From Helianthus annuus (taxonomy: Eukaryota > Streptophyta > Magnoliopsida > Asterales > Asteraceae): a DNA stretch of 64,000 nt. Below the pieces are notes generated by a model, which worked only from the letters and a program-made list of their open reading frames with translations, ran no database searches and had not been told where the DNA came from. Both the position numbers and the translations under genes were made by a program. Where the stretch lies: assembly GCF_002127325.2 (NCBI RefSeq), contig NC_035439.2, positions 144,823,473 through 144,887,472 of the forward strand, given 5' to 3'. Below are positions 1 through 9,199 of this stretch, in pieces; the stretch's first letter is position 1, and each line of letters begins with the position of its first letter.

Positions 1-749
1 TATTCAATTTAATTATAATATAAAACATGAATCCTCAAATAACAAGTCTTTACATAAATTTTTTTAAGTTGTGACATAATACTAATTACTAATGCATATG
101 AACAATTTTCCAATCTTGTGTATGTTGTGTTAATTTACTTAAGGGTATTTTAGAAGCACTTACAAGGCCATTTAAAGGAGAAAAAAAATCTAGCAACAGA
201 ATTCGAACGATTCTTCGGTCTGTTAATAGTATCATTTTGAATTCTCGCTAAAGAATAAGCCTCGTTCAACGTCTTCGGTTTAAACATTCTAACAGGACCC
301 GCGATTTCCGAAACTAAACCATGAACAAACATACACACCGCCTGCGCTTCGTTAACATCCGACACCTTATTAAGAAGCGAATCAAACACATCACAATAAT
401 CTTCAAGTCCTCCTGTTTGCTTCAGTGATATCAAGTCTTCAAACGCGTTCTCAACAAACGAATCGGCAAACCGGTGTATAACATCCTGTTTGTAATCTTC
501 CCAAACTATATCCTTAACTGTAACATTTCTAGCTTTCAAATGACCTTGATGCCATTGCAATGCTTTACCTGTAAGAATATGAAAAAGACTGAATGATCAT
601 TATTGAATGAGTAGGTTACAATATATAGGGATTACGAGTAACCCTAGAAACCTAACTAAGCCCGTGGGCTCATAGTCTAATACTCCCCCGCAGTCATAGT
701 GGAGGAACTAGAAGCTTAGACTAAAAAAAAAATATGAAAACAAAAACAA

Positions 750-1157
750 CATGGTTGCAAAAGTCGTTAGTCGCTCCCTAGTCGGTCGACCGGAGAGTTG
801 AGAGTACTCGGTCTAGGCGAAGAGTACTCGGGGAGTACTCGGACATGTTAAATTATAAAGAAATTACTTTTTGAAGATTAAATATATGTCAAATAACATA
901 AATTTACTAATATTTATAACAAAATATGTGAAAATGATATTCATTCCATAATATGATAGGTATAGAAATTATGTTTTATTATTATTTAAGTTAAACTAGG
1001 CCCGGGTTGACCTACTAGATCCAATTCTGACCAAGGTTGACCGTGTTTGACCGACCCCGAGTAATTAGGCGGAGTCAAAGAAAGTCGCATCGGCAGCCTA
1101 CCTTGTAGCGACTACTCGGGGAGTACTCGGCCTTGGAAACCTTGTTTTACAACCATG
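750..1157. mobile_element. hAT-type MITE (408 bp) inside the copia LTR
   Basis: The ends CATGGTTGCAAAA (750-762) and TTTTACAACCATG (1145-1157) are inverted copies with one mismatch. The 8-bp flanks AAAAACAA at 742-749 and 1158-1165 are identical, which is the hAT duplication length. The interior has several copies of an AGTACTCGG motif and no coding capacity. Confidence 0.75.
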
Positions 1158-1195
1158 AAAAACAATAATAAACGCTAAAAAACTGTCTTCGATTT

Positions 1196-1346
1196 CAGGG
1201 GCGTAGCATTTAAGGGGCCCGGAGGGGCGTCCGACCCCCCGAACTTTTCGCTCAGTAGTATTGTACATGTAGTTTTCGTATAGAAATTTTTTGGTATATA
1301 CGTTTTCGACCCCCCCCCCCAACGAAGACTTCAAGCTTCGCCACTG
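1196..1346. mobile_element. hAT-type MITE (151 bp) inside the copia LTR
   Basis: It starts CAGGGGCGTAGC and ends GCTTCGCCACTG, the common hAT terminal pattern. An exact 8-bp duplication TTCGATTT flanks it (1188-1195 and 1347-1354). It is non-coding. Confidence 0.85.
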
Positions 1347-1835
1347 TTCGATTTCGATTAAAATTCCATAATCTTGCAATCTTCAATCCGTACTCTTCGA
1401 TCCACAGTTTCATATTCTTACATGGTATCAGAGCCAGCCTAGACTCTATAATATTACCTTCCAAATAGATCACCGCGATTTCCAACTTCGATTGTTCTGG
1501 AGTCTCATCAACCGCGAAAAAGTGCTCCGCTCGGTAAATCCAGCCGTTTACATCCGATCCGTCGAATTTTGGGAATTCGAGTTTGCATAACCTTGTGTTT
1601 GTATGTGAACGGTCCGGTTTTGTAATTTGATTGTTGATTTCGTCGTCTAACGAGCCTTTGTTGGTTAATTGATCTGTTAATGTCGCTAAAGTCGACTGAA
1701 TCGATGAATTTGATACTCGTAAATCGTCGATTGTGGAGGTGAATTGTTGAATCATCTTTTCGTGTTCTTTAACCAGTTCTTCTAGCTCTTGATTACGTGT
1801 TTTTGTCGCCATGATCGGATTGAAATTGGATCGGA

Positions 1836-2400
1836 ATCGCCGGAGATTGGCTCTGGTAACAATGTTGAGCTCAGATTTAGAGAGAGAGAGAGAGAAACGT
1901 TTTAGAGAGAGAGACCAAAACCAAAGCTACGTCGTTATGGCATGCTCAACTGCATTTTAACGACCTTCAAAGTTTTACACTATTAGTCCCTGGACTATTA
2001 CAGAATCACTATCAAGTTCCTAGACTTGTTATAACTAAACTATGCCAGAATTACAAAACAGTCATTCAACTATCCAAACAACTAGGGATGAGCTCGATAC
2101 CGGTACCGGAAATCCTAGAAAATGGGTACTGGTACCGAAAATGCACAGGACGGTAAAGTTCAGTACCGGTATTTGAAGGTAAAAATTGGCACCGCAAACG
2201 CAAAAAATCCTGGTACTGAAAAATATTTCGGCTCGGAATATTCAGTACTGATACTGGTTTAGTACTGGTACCCGGTACCATTTTCTCATCTCTACAAACA
2301 ACTAAACATCGTAACACTATTATAACTTCGGTTGCTCAAGTGTTTTTTTACAAGCAAACTCACAAGTCAAGTGATTTTTATTACAATCAAATAATTTTTA
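1836..2400 (-). other. Leader and probable 5' LTR of the decayed gypsy element
   Basis: Upstream of the gag ATG on the minus strand are a primer-site-like sequence (about 1836-1850), a (GA)n tract at 1880-1896 and AT-rich sequence interrupted by a MITE at 2083-2294. No second LTR lies in the window, so the outer LTR end cannot be fixed. Confidence 0.35.
2083..2294. mobile_element. hAT-type MITE rich in GGTACCGG motifs
   Basis: The inverted ends are TAGGGATGAG and CTCATCTCTA, and the 8-bp duplication CAAACAAC is exact (2075-2082 and 2295-2302). The interior is a run of GTACCGGTA-like motifs. A relative with the same ends lies at 51017-51164. Confidence 0.85.
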
Positions 2401-2405
2401 CTTTA

Positions 2406-2665
2406 GACCACCCGTAGTGGGGGGTTTTGGGACGTTTTTCCCTAAAAAAACGCCCCTCCACGCCTTGGAATCGCCCCCTGGGCGTTTTTTCAAAAAAAAA
2501 AAAAAATGATTTGGCGTTCTTTTCTCCACACCCTTGTTCATTCTTTTGGGCCAATCACTTTCCTCATGGTTTTTGCTTGGCCAATAAGATTTTTTTGGTG
2601 TTTTTTTATTTAATTCTATTACACCTCTTCTAATATAATGCCCCACAACGCCCACTACACCTATT
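2406..2665. mobile_element. Tourist-like (PIF/Harbinger) MITE
   Basis: It begins GACCACCCGTAGTGGG and ends with the imperfect inverse CCCACTACACCTATT, with TTA on both sides (2403-2405 and 2666-2668). The interior has the GGGGCGTTTT / GCCCCACAACGCC character also seen in the Harbinger relatives at 57.3 and 60.7 kb. Confidence 0.6.
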
Positions 2666-2789
2666 TTAGAAAAACGCCTCATAATACCTTATTACTGACT
2701 GAACTGTTACATAACGCACAACGCCTATAGATAAAGGCATTATTCATGTATACCACTACACATATTCTAACAATTGAATAAGAGTGTTA

Positions 2790-3081
2790 TATTAAAATGT
2801 GATTAAATCCTCCTATGCACGTGTCTTCTAGAAGGTTTGAGGATCATGCACGTTGGCTTTGAAGTTTTCTTATTCAGTTTTCTGTTTTGAATATGTCTAA
2901 GTTGTTAGGGAGTCCGAGTCTTTTGTTTCTAGCCGTTTATGCATTCTAGCCGTTGTATGCTGTCCTATATAATGGCAGCTCTATGTTCTTGTTTTTCATT
3001 CACTGCAACAATAATAAAAAGCCTGAGTTGATCCTCATTGTTTGAAGTTTCGTGAGAATATTGTAAGTTCTAATACCAACA
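2790..3081 (+). repeat. 5' LTR of the copia element, with promoter
   Basis: The LTR starts TATTAAAATGTG rather than TG and ends CCAACA. A TATA-like CTATATAAT at about 2965-2973 is a likely core promoter for the element's RNA, with AATAAAAAG (about 3013) as a possible poly(A) signal in the downstream copy. Confidence 0.9.
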
Positions 3082-3082
3082 G

Positions 3083-3094
3083 TGGTATCAGAGC
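3083..3094 (+). promoter_or_regulatory. Primer-binding site, initiator tRNA-Met
   Basis: TGGTATCAGAGC lies one base after the 5' LTR and is complementary to the 3' end of initiator tRNA-Met, the standard primer for plant copia reverse transcription. Confidence 0.9.
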
Positions 3095-3144
3095 GAGAGT
3101 GTAATCCTTCCCTGTTTTAACCCTTTCTGCAAATCAGATCTGTT

Positions 3145-6100
3145 ATGGCTGAACAAACAAGTACGTTACCCACTGCTCCTACTCCAATCCCTGTCTTCAA
3201 GGGAGAAGGGTATGAACACTGGAGTATCCGTATGAAGACAATTCTGAAGTCAAGAGATCTATGGGATATGGTTGAACAAGGTGTGAATGAAGCTGAAACA
3301 GATGCAGGCAAACTCAAGAATGCAAAGAAGAGAGATGCTCATGCTATGGCGATAATTCAACAAGGTGTGCATGATCAACTGTTTTCCAGAATTGCTGCTG
3401 CTGAATCATCAAAAGAAAGTTGGGAAATCTTGAAAATGGAGTATCAAGGAGATACACAAGTAAAAGCTATAAAACTTCAGGGTCTAAGAAGAGAATTCGA
3501 AAATCTTACCATGAAAGAAGGAGAAACTGTTGGAGAATATTTCTCCAGGGTTATGGGAATTGTGAGTCAAAAAAGAGCATATGGTGAAGTTGTAACGGAT
3601 CAGGCTATTGTTGAGAAAATATTGCGTAGTCTTACCCCTAGGTTTGACTATATTGTGCCGTCCATTGAAGTCTCGTTTGATCTCACCAAACTTACACCAG
3701 TAAAACTTATGGGATCTCTACAATCCCAGGAAGAGAGGCTCAACAGTAGATCCACAGAAAAAACAGGAAAAGGTGAAGATCATGCTTTACAGGTGATCCA
3801 AGAAAGCAATCGGCCAACAAACACACGAGGTAGAGGTCGTGGAGGCTTCAGGGGCCGTGGAAGGGGCAGAACACTTGATAAAAGCAAAGTGCCTCAATGC
3901 TATACTTGCAAGAAGTATGGCCACTTTTCAAAAGACTGCTGGTATAATGATGAAACACAAGTGAATGTTGCAGCAGAAAGTGATGAACAAGGAGACAAAA
4001 ATGAAGAACAATATTTGTTTATGGCTTACACATCTCATTGTGAAACTCCGTTTGCCCTCATGACAAAAACAACTCCTGTCAATGAGATAAACAACCTGTG
4101 GTTCATTGACTCAGGTTGTTCAAATCATATGACAGGGTCAAGAACCAGTTTCACTGAGCTAGATGAGTCATTCAAGCTTGAAGTGCAGTTGGGAAACAAA
4201 AAGATTCTTGCAATTGAAGGAAAAGGGGTAGTTCGGATTAATACTGGTCCTGGCAGGTTCAAGCTTTTGAGTGATGTTTACTATGCACCAACTCTAGGGT
4301 ATAATCTCTTGAGTGTTGGGCAACTCATGCGAAAGGGATACTCACTTTTGTTTGAAGACGGCATGTGCAATATTAGAAGTCGTGGTGTGAATCTTATGCA
4401 GATCCCTGTGTCAAACAACAATATGTTTGTCCTTGATGCTACAAAATCAGGTAACTGCACTCCTAGTGATACCTCAGTTATTCAGTTATGGCACAAGAGA
4501 TATGCACATGTTAACTTTAGAGATTTGAAAAATTTATATGATAAGCAAATGGTTGTTGGCATGCCAAAAATAAAAGGGGTAGAGATATGTGAAGGGTGTA
4601 TCCTGGGTAAACAGATTAGACTTCCGTTTAAAGCTCATTCATGGAGGGCTACAAAAAGGCTGGAACTTGTGCATGCAGATCTTTGCGGACCCATGCAGGT
4701 ACAAAGTCTAGGGGGTAGTTTGTACTATCTACTGCTTATAGATGATGTATCTAGAATGTGTTGGGTTTATTTCATTACAAAGAAGTCCGATGCTTTTGAA
4801 AGGTTTAAAGTGTTCAAGGCCCTAGTTGAAAAACAAAGTGAATGTGATATTAAGGTATTGAGAACAGATAGAGGAGGAGAGTTCTGTTCAAAGGAGTTCA
4901 ATTCATTCTGTGAAATGCATGGGATTCGAAGAGAATTAACAGAACCTCACACTCCTCAACACAATGGTGTTGTGGAGAGAAAAAATAGAACAATCATGGG
5001 GATGACAAGAAGTATGTTGAAGGAGAGGAGGTTACCAAACTATCTGTGGGCTGAAGCTGTAGCTACTGCTGTCTATGTCATCAACCGATCCCCTACATCT
5101 GCTGTCCAAGACAAAACTCCTTATCAAGTGTGGTTTGATGAAAAGCCTGATGTCTCAACTCTGAAAGTGTTCGGGAGTATTGCATATGGTCATGTGTTTG
5201 CTCATGGTAGGAGAAAATTAGATGACAGGTCTAACAAGATGATCTTCCTCGGTTATTCTTCAAATGGCAATGGGTATAGATTGTTCAATCCCATCACAAA
5301 GAAGTTTGAAACTCGAAGAAGTGGAGACACAACGGTTATTGAGGATGCAGCTTGGGATTGGCAAGAAGTGCACAAGTCAGAGAAACAAGTTTATGAACGG
5401 ATGTATGCTGATCCATTTCCTGTAGAAGAGGAAGTTCAGAATGTGGCTGATAACACAGAGAATCCAGCAAGTCCTTCATTTAATCAGGAAGAGCCCACAT
5501 CTCCAGGTGTATCTAATCAAGCTGAGCTCAGTGCTGGGTCAAGTTCAAGTTCCTCTGCTCCTCTCCGGGTTAGATCGATGACTGATTTGTATGCTAACAC
5601 GGAGGAGATGCCAACTGAATACTCAAGTTGTCAATTTGCTCTAAACATATCAGATCCCACATGTTTTAATGAGGCAGTTCAAAAGAAGGAATGGGTACTT
5701 GCAATGGAAGAAGAGTTGTCTGCTATTAATCGAAATGGAACTTGGAAGCTGGTCTCCTTGCCTACTGGGAAGAATTTAGTTGGTTTGAAGTGGTTATTCA
5801 AAACAAAGGTTGGTCCGGATGGTCAGATAATCAAGCACAAAGCCAGACTTGTGGCTAAGGGCTACTCTCAGAAATATGGCATAGACTTTGAAGAAACCTT
5901 TGCTCCAGTAGCAAGGTTTGAAACTATAAGAATGGTGCTTGCTGTTGCTGCTCATAGAGGTTGGATGGTGCATCAACTTGACGTAAAGTCAGCATTCCTC
6001 AATGGAGAACTAGCTGAAGAAATCTATGTAGAGCAACCAGAGGGGTTTCAAGTTAAAGGAAAGGAAGATAAGGTTTACAGGTTGCATAAGGCTCTATATG

Positions 6101-7203
6101 GCCTAAAACAGGCTCCTAGAGCCTGGTATGGTAAGATTGACAGCTATTTTGCAAGAACCGGATACACTCGAAGTCTCAATGAGCCAACTCTGTATGTCAA
6201 GCACGACTCAGGTAACTTCATCTATGTATGCTTATATGTGGATGATATTATCTGTACAAGTTCAAGTGATGTTCTGATTGCTGAGTTCAAAGAAGGAATG
6301 AAGAAAGTTTTTGAGATGACTGATCTGGGGTTGTTGAAATATTTTTTGGGATTAGAAGTCAAGCAATGTGACCAAGGTATCTTTGTTTCTCAAGAAAAAT
6401 ATGCCAGAAATCTGTTGATAAAATTCAGCATGAGTGATTGCAAGCTGGAAGATATTCCAATGTGTCCTAATGAAAAGTACAAGATGGAAGATGGTGAAGA
6501 TAGAGTCAATGAAACCAAGTACAGAAGCCTTGTAGGTGGTCTGATTTACTTAACTCATACACGTCCGGAACTTGCTTATGCAGTTGGTGTGTTATCAAGG
6601 TTCATGCAGTCTCCATCAAAGAATCATGCGGGTGCAGCTAGAAGGGTTCTTAGATACATAGCAGCAACTGTTGCTTATGGAATATGGTACAAGAGAACAG
6701 ACAAGATTGAGTTAGTGGGATTTGCAGATAGTGATTGGGGAGCTTGTCTTGATGACAGGAAAAGTCTCAGTGCTTATGTATTTACCTTAGGAAATGGTGC
6801 AGTGTCCTGGTGTTCAAAAAAGCAAAATACGGTGGCTTTATCCAGTACTGAGGCTGAATATATATCAGCTACTGGTGCTACTTGTCAAGGCATATGGATT
6901 AGAAGGATGTTGGAAGATCTGGGTATCAAACAAGAACATGCAACTTCAATCTATTGTGACAATCAATCGGCTATAAATTTGTCAAAAAATCCAGTCATGC
7001 ATAGTAGATCAAAGCATATTGATCTAAGGTATCATTTCATTAGAGATATGGTGAATCAAGAGAAAGTAGCTCTCAAGTTTTGTAGCACAGAAGAACAAGT
7101 GGCAGACTGCTTCACTAAAGCATTGGCAAGAGAGAAATTTGTGATGTTTCGCTATCAACTGGGAGTGCAGGAGTATCAATCAAGGGGGGGTATTAAAATG
7201 TGA
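3145..7203 (+). CDS. copia gag-pol polyprotein, 1352 aa
   Basis: The ATG at 3145 opens a single uninterrupted frame. The capsid region (about residues 1-200) is followed by an RG-rich linker and one CCHC zinc knuckle starting CYTCKKYGHF at residue 252. The protease motif DSGCSNH has its aspartate at residue 322. The integrase has an HHCC zinc region (HKRYAHVN...CEGCILGK) and a catalytic triad D512, D575, E611 with the expected D-35-E spacing. The reverse transcriptase carries YVDD at 1031-1034, and RNase H follows with ADSDWGA and SSTEAEYISA. The stop codon lies 13 bp inside the 3' LTR, so the polypurine tract (7183-7190, AAGGGGGG) is itself translated. All functions expected for an autonomous element are present; activity cannot be judged from sequence. 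Confidence 0.95.
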   Translation: MAEQTSTLPTAPTPIPVFKGEGYEHWSIRMKTILKSRDLWDMVEQGVNEAETDAGKLKNAKKRDAHAMAIIQQGVHDQLFSRIAAAESSKESWEILKMEYQGDTQVKAIKLQGLRREFENLTMKEGETVGEYFSRVMGIVSQKRAYGEVVTDQAIVEKILRSLTPRFDYIVPSIEVSFDLTKLTPVKLMGSLQSQEERLNSRSTEKTGKGEDHALQVIQESNRPTNTRGRGRGGFRGRGRGRTLDKSKVPQCYTCKKYGHFSKDCWYNDETQVNVAAESDEQGDKNEEQYLFMAYTSHCETPFALMTKTTPVNEINNLWFIDSGCSNHMTGSRTSFTELDESFKLEVQLGNKKILAIEGKGVVRINTGPGRFKLLSDVYYAPTLGYNLLSVGQLMRKGYSLLFEDGMCNIRSRGVNLMQIPVSNNNMFVLDATKSGNCTPSDTSVIQLWHKRYAHVNFRDLKNLYDKQMVVGMPKIKGVEICEGCILGKQIRLPFKAHSWRATKRLELVHADLCGPMQVQSLGGSLYYLLLIDDVSRMCWVYFITKKSDAFERFKVFKALVEKQSECDIKVLRTDRGGEFCSKEFNSFCEMHGIRRELTEPHTPQHNGVVERKNRTIMGMTRSMLKERRLPNYLWAEAVATAVYVINRSPTSAVQDKTPYQVWFDEKPDVSTLKVFGSIAYGHVFAHGRRKLDDRSNKMIFLGYSSNGNGYRLFNPITKKFETRRSGDTTVIEDAAWDWQEVHKSEKQVYERMYADPFPVEEEVQNVADNTENPASPSFNQEEPTSPGVSNQAELSAGSSSSSSAPLRVRSMTDLYANTEEMPTEYSSCQFALNISDPTCFNEAVQKKEWVLAMEEELSAINRNGTWKLVSLPTGKNLVGLKWLFKTKVGPDGQIIKHKARLVAKGYSQKYGIDFEETFAPVARFETIRMVLAVAAHRGWMVHQLDVKSAFLNGELAEEIYVEQPEGFQVKGKEDKVYRLHKALYGLKQAPRAWYGKIDSYFARTGYTRSLNEPTLYVKHDSGNFIYVCLYVDDIICTSSSDVLIAEFKEGMKKVFEMTDLGLLKYFLGLEVKQCDQGIFVSQEKYARNLLIKFSMSDCKLEDIPMCPNEKYKMEDGEDRVNETKYRSLVGGLIYLTHTRPELAYAVGVLSRFMQSPSKNHAGAARRVLRYIAATVAYGIWYKRTDKIELVGFADSDWGACLDDRKSLSAYVFTLGNGAVSWCSKKQNTVALSSTEAEYISATGATCQGIWIRRMLEDLGIKQEHATSIYCDNQSAINLSKNPVMHSRSKHIDLRYHFIRDMVNQEKVALKFCSTEEQVADCFTKALAREKFVMFRYQLGVQEYQSRGGIKM

Positions 7204-7482
7204 TTAAATCCTCCTATGCACGTGTCTTCTAGAAGGTTTGAGGATCATGCACGTTGGCTTTGAAGTTTTCTTATTCAGTTTTCTGTTTTGAATATGTCTA
7301 AGTTGTTAGGGAGTCCGAGTCTTTTGTTTCTAGCCGTTTATGCATTCTAGCCGTTGTATGCTGTCCTATATAATGGCAGCTCTATGTTCTTGTTTTTCAT
7401 TCACTGCAACAATAATAAAAAGCCTGAGTTGATCCTCATTGTTTGAAGTTTCGTGAGAATATTGTAAGTTCTAATACCAACA
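7191..7482 (+). repeat. 3' LTR of the copia element
   Basis: Same 292-bp length as the 5' LTR with no difference seen by eye. The purine run just before it is the plus-strand primer. The exact TGTTA duplication follows at 7483-7487. Confidence 0.9.
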
Positions 7483-7723
7483 TGTTAAACACTGGCAATA
7501 TACTCATCAAAAAGTCAAGGACACAATAGTCACTCCAGCAGATGTAATGTAAGAATATTTAGGTTTTTTTAATGTAATTTTGACACTGAACAATTAAAAT
7601 TTTGTTTTATGTTTATATAACATTTTGTAAAGTAGGACTTCTAGGAGATTGGTACGGCTTTGTATTAAATTCCTGTATTAAGAGATTAGCTCTCTATTTC
7701 TAACCGTTTTTGTAGTTTTTATT

Positions 7724-8029
7724 CAGATACGTATCTGAGAATTCACGTACCTTGTTCGAGCTTGAAAAAATATGCCATTCCGTAATATTTTATTATTATT
7801 TAAAAAATAATAATCAAATTAGTATTGAGCTTAATAAACCTAATGCGAAGTGGGCTAAATTCTAAACCATAAAAAATATTTGTAAATGGGCCTATATTAG
7901 AAGTGGTATGTGTTTACTATTTAAAAAGATAACATATACGTATCAGATTTTGTTTTTAAAATCGCGTGCCCCTCGAAATCGCGGGCCTTGCGCGGAGGTC
8001 CTACCCGCACACCATCAAAGCCGCCACTG
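7724..8029. mobile_element. hAT-type MITE (306 bp)
   Basis: The element runs from CAGATACG to GCCGCCACTG, with an exact 8-bp duplication TTTTTATT on each side (7716-7723 and 8030-8037). Its interior is related to the MITE at 30219-30518 (both have a GTTCGAGCTCGAAAA-like stretch near the left end and GCGGGCC/CGGGCC near the right). The terminal repeats have diverged. Confidence 0.8.
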
Positions 8030-8129
8030 TTTTTATTTATTTGTTTGTTTTCTTTTGGGTGTGTGCATATTATCGCTTGTATGTGTGTCTATATGCCGAG
8101 TTCTCATGGGAAGTAACCTCTATATTCTT

Positions 8130-8235
8130 TGAGATAGAGTAAAGTCCTGCTTACAAGCTACATCTCATCCGGTTCAAACTTTACCAATAACTTCGCTATT
8201 CGTAAGATTATACCTGATATTGTTGTTGTTTCTCT
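8130..8235 (+). mobile_element. Degenerate TS-type SINE 3' region
   Basis: The stretch GTAAAGTCCTGCTTACAAGC and a short GTTGTTGTT tail resemble the 3' end of plant TS-family SINEs. The copy is badly decayed; a clearer one lies near 32.3 kb. Confidence 0.35.
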
Positions 8236-8466
8236 GGTATTTAGTGCTTGGCTTGGGGATAAACAAATTAGAATTACATTTAACTCAAAAGTGTCGGTAG
8301 TTTTTTAGATAATTACTAGTTCTAAGAGACATTTATGAATTATATAAAAAATATAGAAGAACAAAATATATCATAGAATCAATATTTATACATAAAAATT
8401 ATAGAAGAATAAAATATATCATAGAAATTTATACATAACATTTACTAAAAACGTAAAGAAAAAATT

Positions 8467-8741
8467 AGGGGTGAGCAAATGGAAAAACCCGGCCCGACCC
8501 GAGAACCGATCAAACATAAAATACAGAACCGATTCACTACCCTAAATATAGGGTCGGTTCCGGTCCATAGGTCCAAGTCGGGTTTCACCATGAAAAGAAC
8601 CGAGAACCGACCCGACCCTATTTTATATGAAAAATTGGAACCGATCTAAATACCTAGGTACTTGGGTTCAGGTCGGGTTGAGTATATTTTTGGTTCGGTT
8701 CTCGATTATTTTCGGTCCGGACCTAAACTTGCTCACCCGTA
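8467..8741. mobile_element. hAT-type MITE rich in GGTTCGG motifs
   Basis: The ends TAGGGGTGAGCAA (8467-8479) and TTGCTCACCCGTA (8729-8741) are inverted with one mismatch. The interior is repetitive (CCCGACCC, GGTTCGGTT, GAACCGA). The flanking octamers match only 6 of 8, so the copy is older. Confidence 0.65.
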
Positions 8742-8863
8742 GAAGAAATGATGATAGTAAAATATAAAGTGAGAAAGAAGATCTTTTTGTCAAAAAACAG
8801 GCGTCAAAAGAGCTCAAGACTTGGAATCCACTTTCACTACCGGAAATTAAGGTTGGTTGTTGG

Positions 8864-9199
8864 ATGAACTGCACAAGATTTCGCATTTGTTGTTACTCTA
8901 CTACTCCCTCAGCCCACCATTTCAATCAAACATTTCTCTCTCTCAAACATGCTTCTGGATCCACCAAGGTCGATGACGCCCTCCAACTGTTTGATGAAAT
9001 GCTTCTAAGACAACCTCCACCTCCCATCGTACAATTTACTAAGCTGATTGCTGGTATTGTGAAGATGAAACAATATTCCACTGCTCTTATGCTCATTAAG
9101 CAAATGAAGTTCATGGGTATTCCTAATGATCTTTTTGTTATGGCAGGTCAGCTAGTGTTTTGCTTCCTCTGCAGCACCTTGTCTTTTCTGCTTGATTGA
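8864..9199 (+). pseudogene. Truncated Rf-like PPR gene copy
   Basis: The ATG at 8864 opens 111 codons whose first 90 or so match the N-terminus of the full PPR gene 350 bp downstream: a presumed mitochondrial targeting peptide, then one PPR helix pair (FTKLIAGIVKMKQYSTALML). After the residues MGIPNDLF the frame enters the same leader sequence that precedes both full PPR genes (GTTATGGCAGGTCAGC from about 9138) and stops. It is a partial tandem duplicate whose 3' part was lost where it abuts the next gene. It lacks the repeat array and is unlikely to act as a PPR protein, though a short targeted peptide could still be made. Confidence 0.7.

Larger units (their letters stand above)
570..1453 (+). 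mobile_element. Ty1/copia LTR with primer-site leader, no internal region
   Basis: The insertion runs from TGTAAGAATATGAAA (570-584) to the inverted TTTCATATTCTTACA (1408-1422), the TG...CA ends of an LTR. The primer-binding site TGGTATCAGAGCC follows at 1423 and 18 more bases run to 1453. The flanking duplication TTACC (565-569 and 1454-1458) encloses the LTR plus the 31-bp leader, not the LTR alone. This is therefore not an ordinary solo LTR made by LTR recombination. Without its two later MITE insertions the LTR would be about 280 bp. Confidence 0.7.
150..1812 (-). pseudogene. Ty3/gypsy gag remnant, split by an insertion
   Basis: Reading leftwards from an ATG at 1812, the frame encodes a hydrophilic, coiled-coil-like N-terminus (about residues 1-45) and then a retrotransposon gag stretch with FPKFDGSDVNGWIYRAE, the usual capsid-region signature of plant gypsy elements. 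The frame stops matching at 1454 and the same capsid domain resumes at 569 and runs to about 190. The 884 bp between are a foreign insertion with a 5-bp duplication (TTACC at 565-569 and 1454-1458), so the gag was continuous before it. Past about 190 the frame turns into unrelated residues and ends at 150; no zinc knuckle, protease or polymerase follows inside the window. A sequence resembling a tRNA-Met primer site lies on the minus strand at about 1836-1850. This is a dead, truncated capsid gene. Confidence 0.75.
2790..7482 (+). mobile_element. Complete Ty1/copia retrotransposon (4693 bp)
   Basis: Two 292-bp LTRs (2790-3081 and 7191-7482) bracket one long open frame. The target duplication TGTTA is exact (2785-2789 and 7483-7487). 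The LTRs match base for base wherever I compared them, so insertion was recent. The order gag, protease, integrase, reverse transcriptase, RNase H is the copia order. All visible catalytic residues are present and no frame break was seen, so the copy looks autonomous. I did not assign a lineage. Confidence 0.95.
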
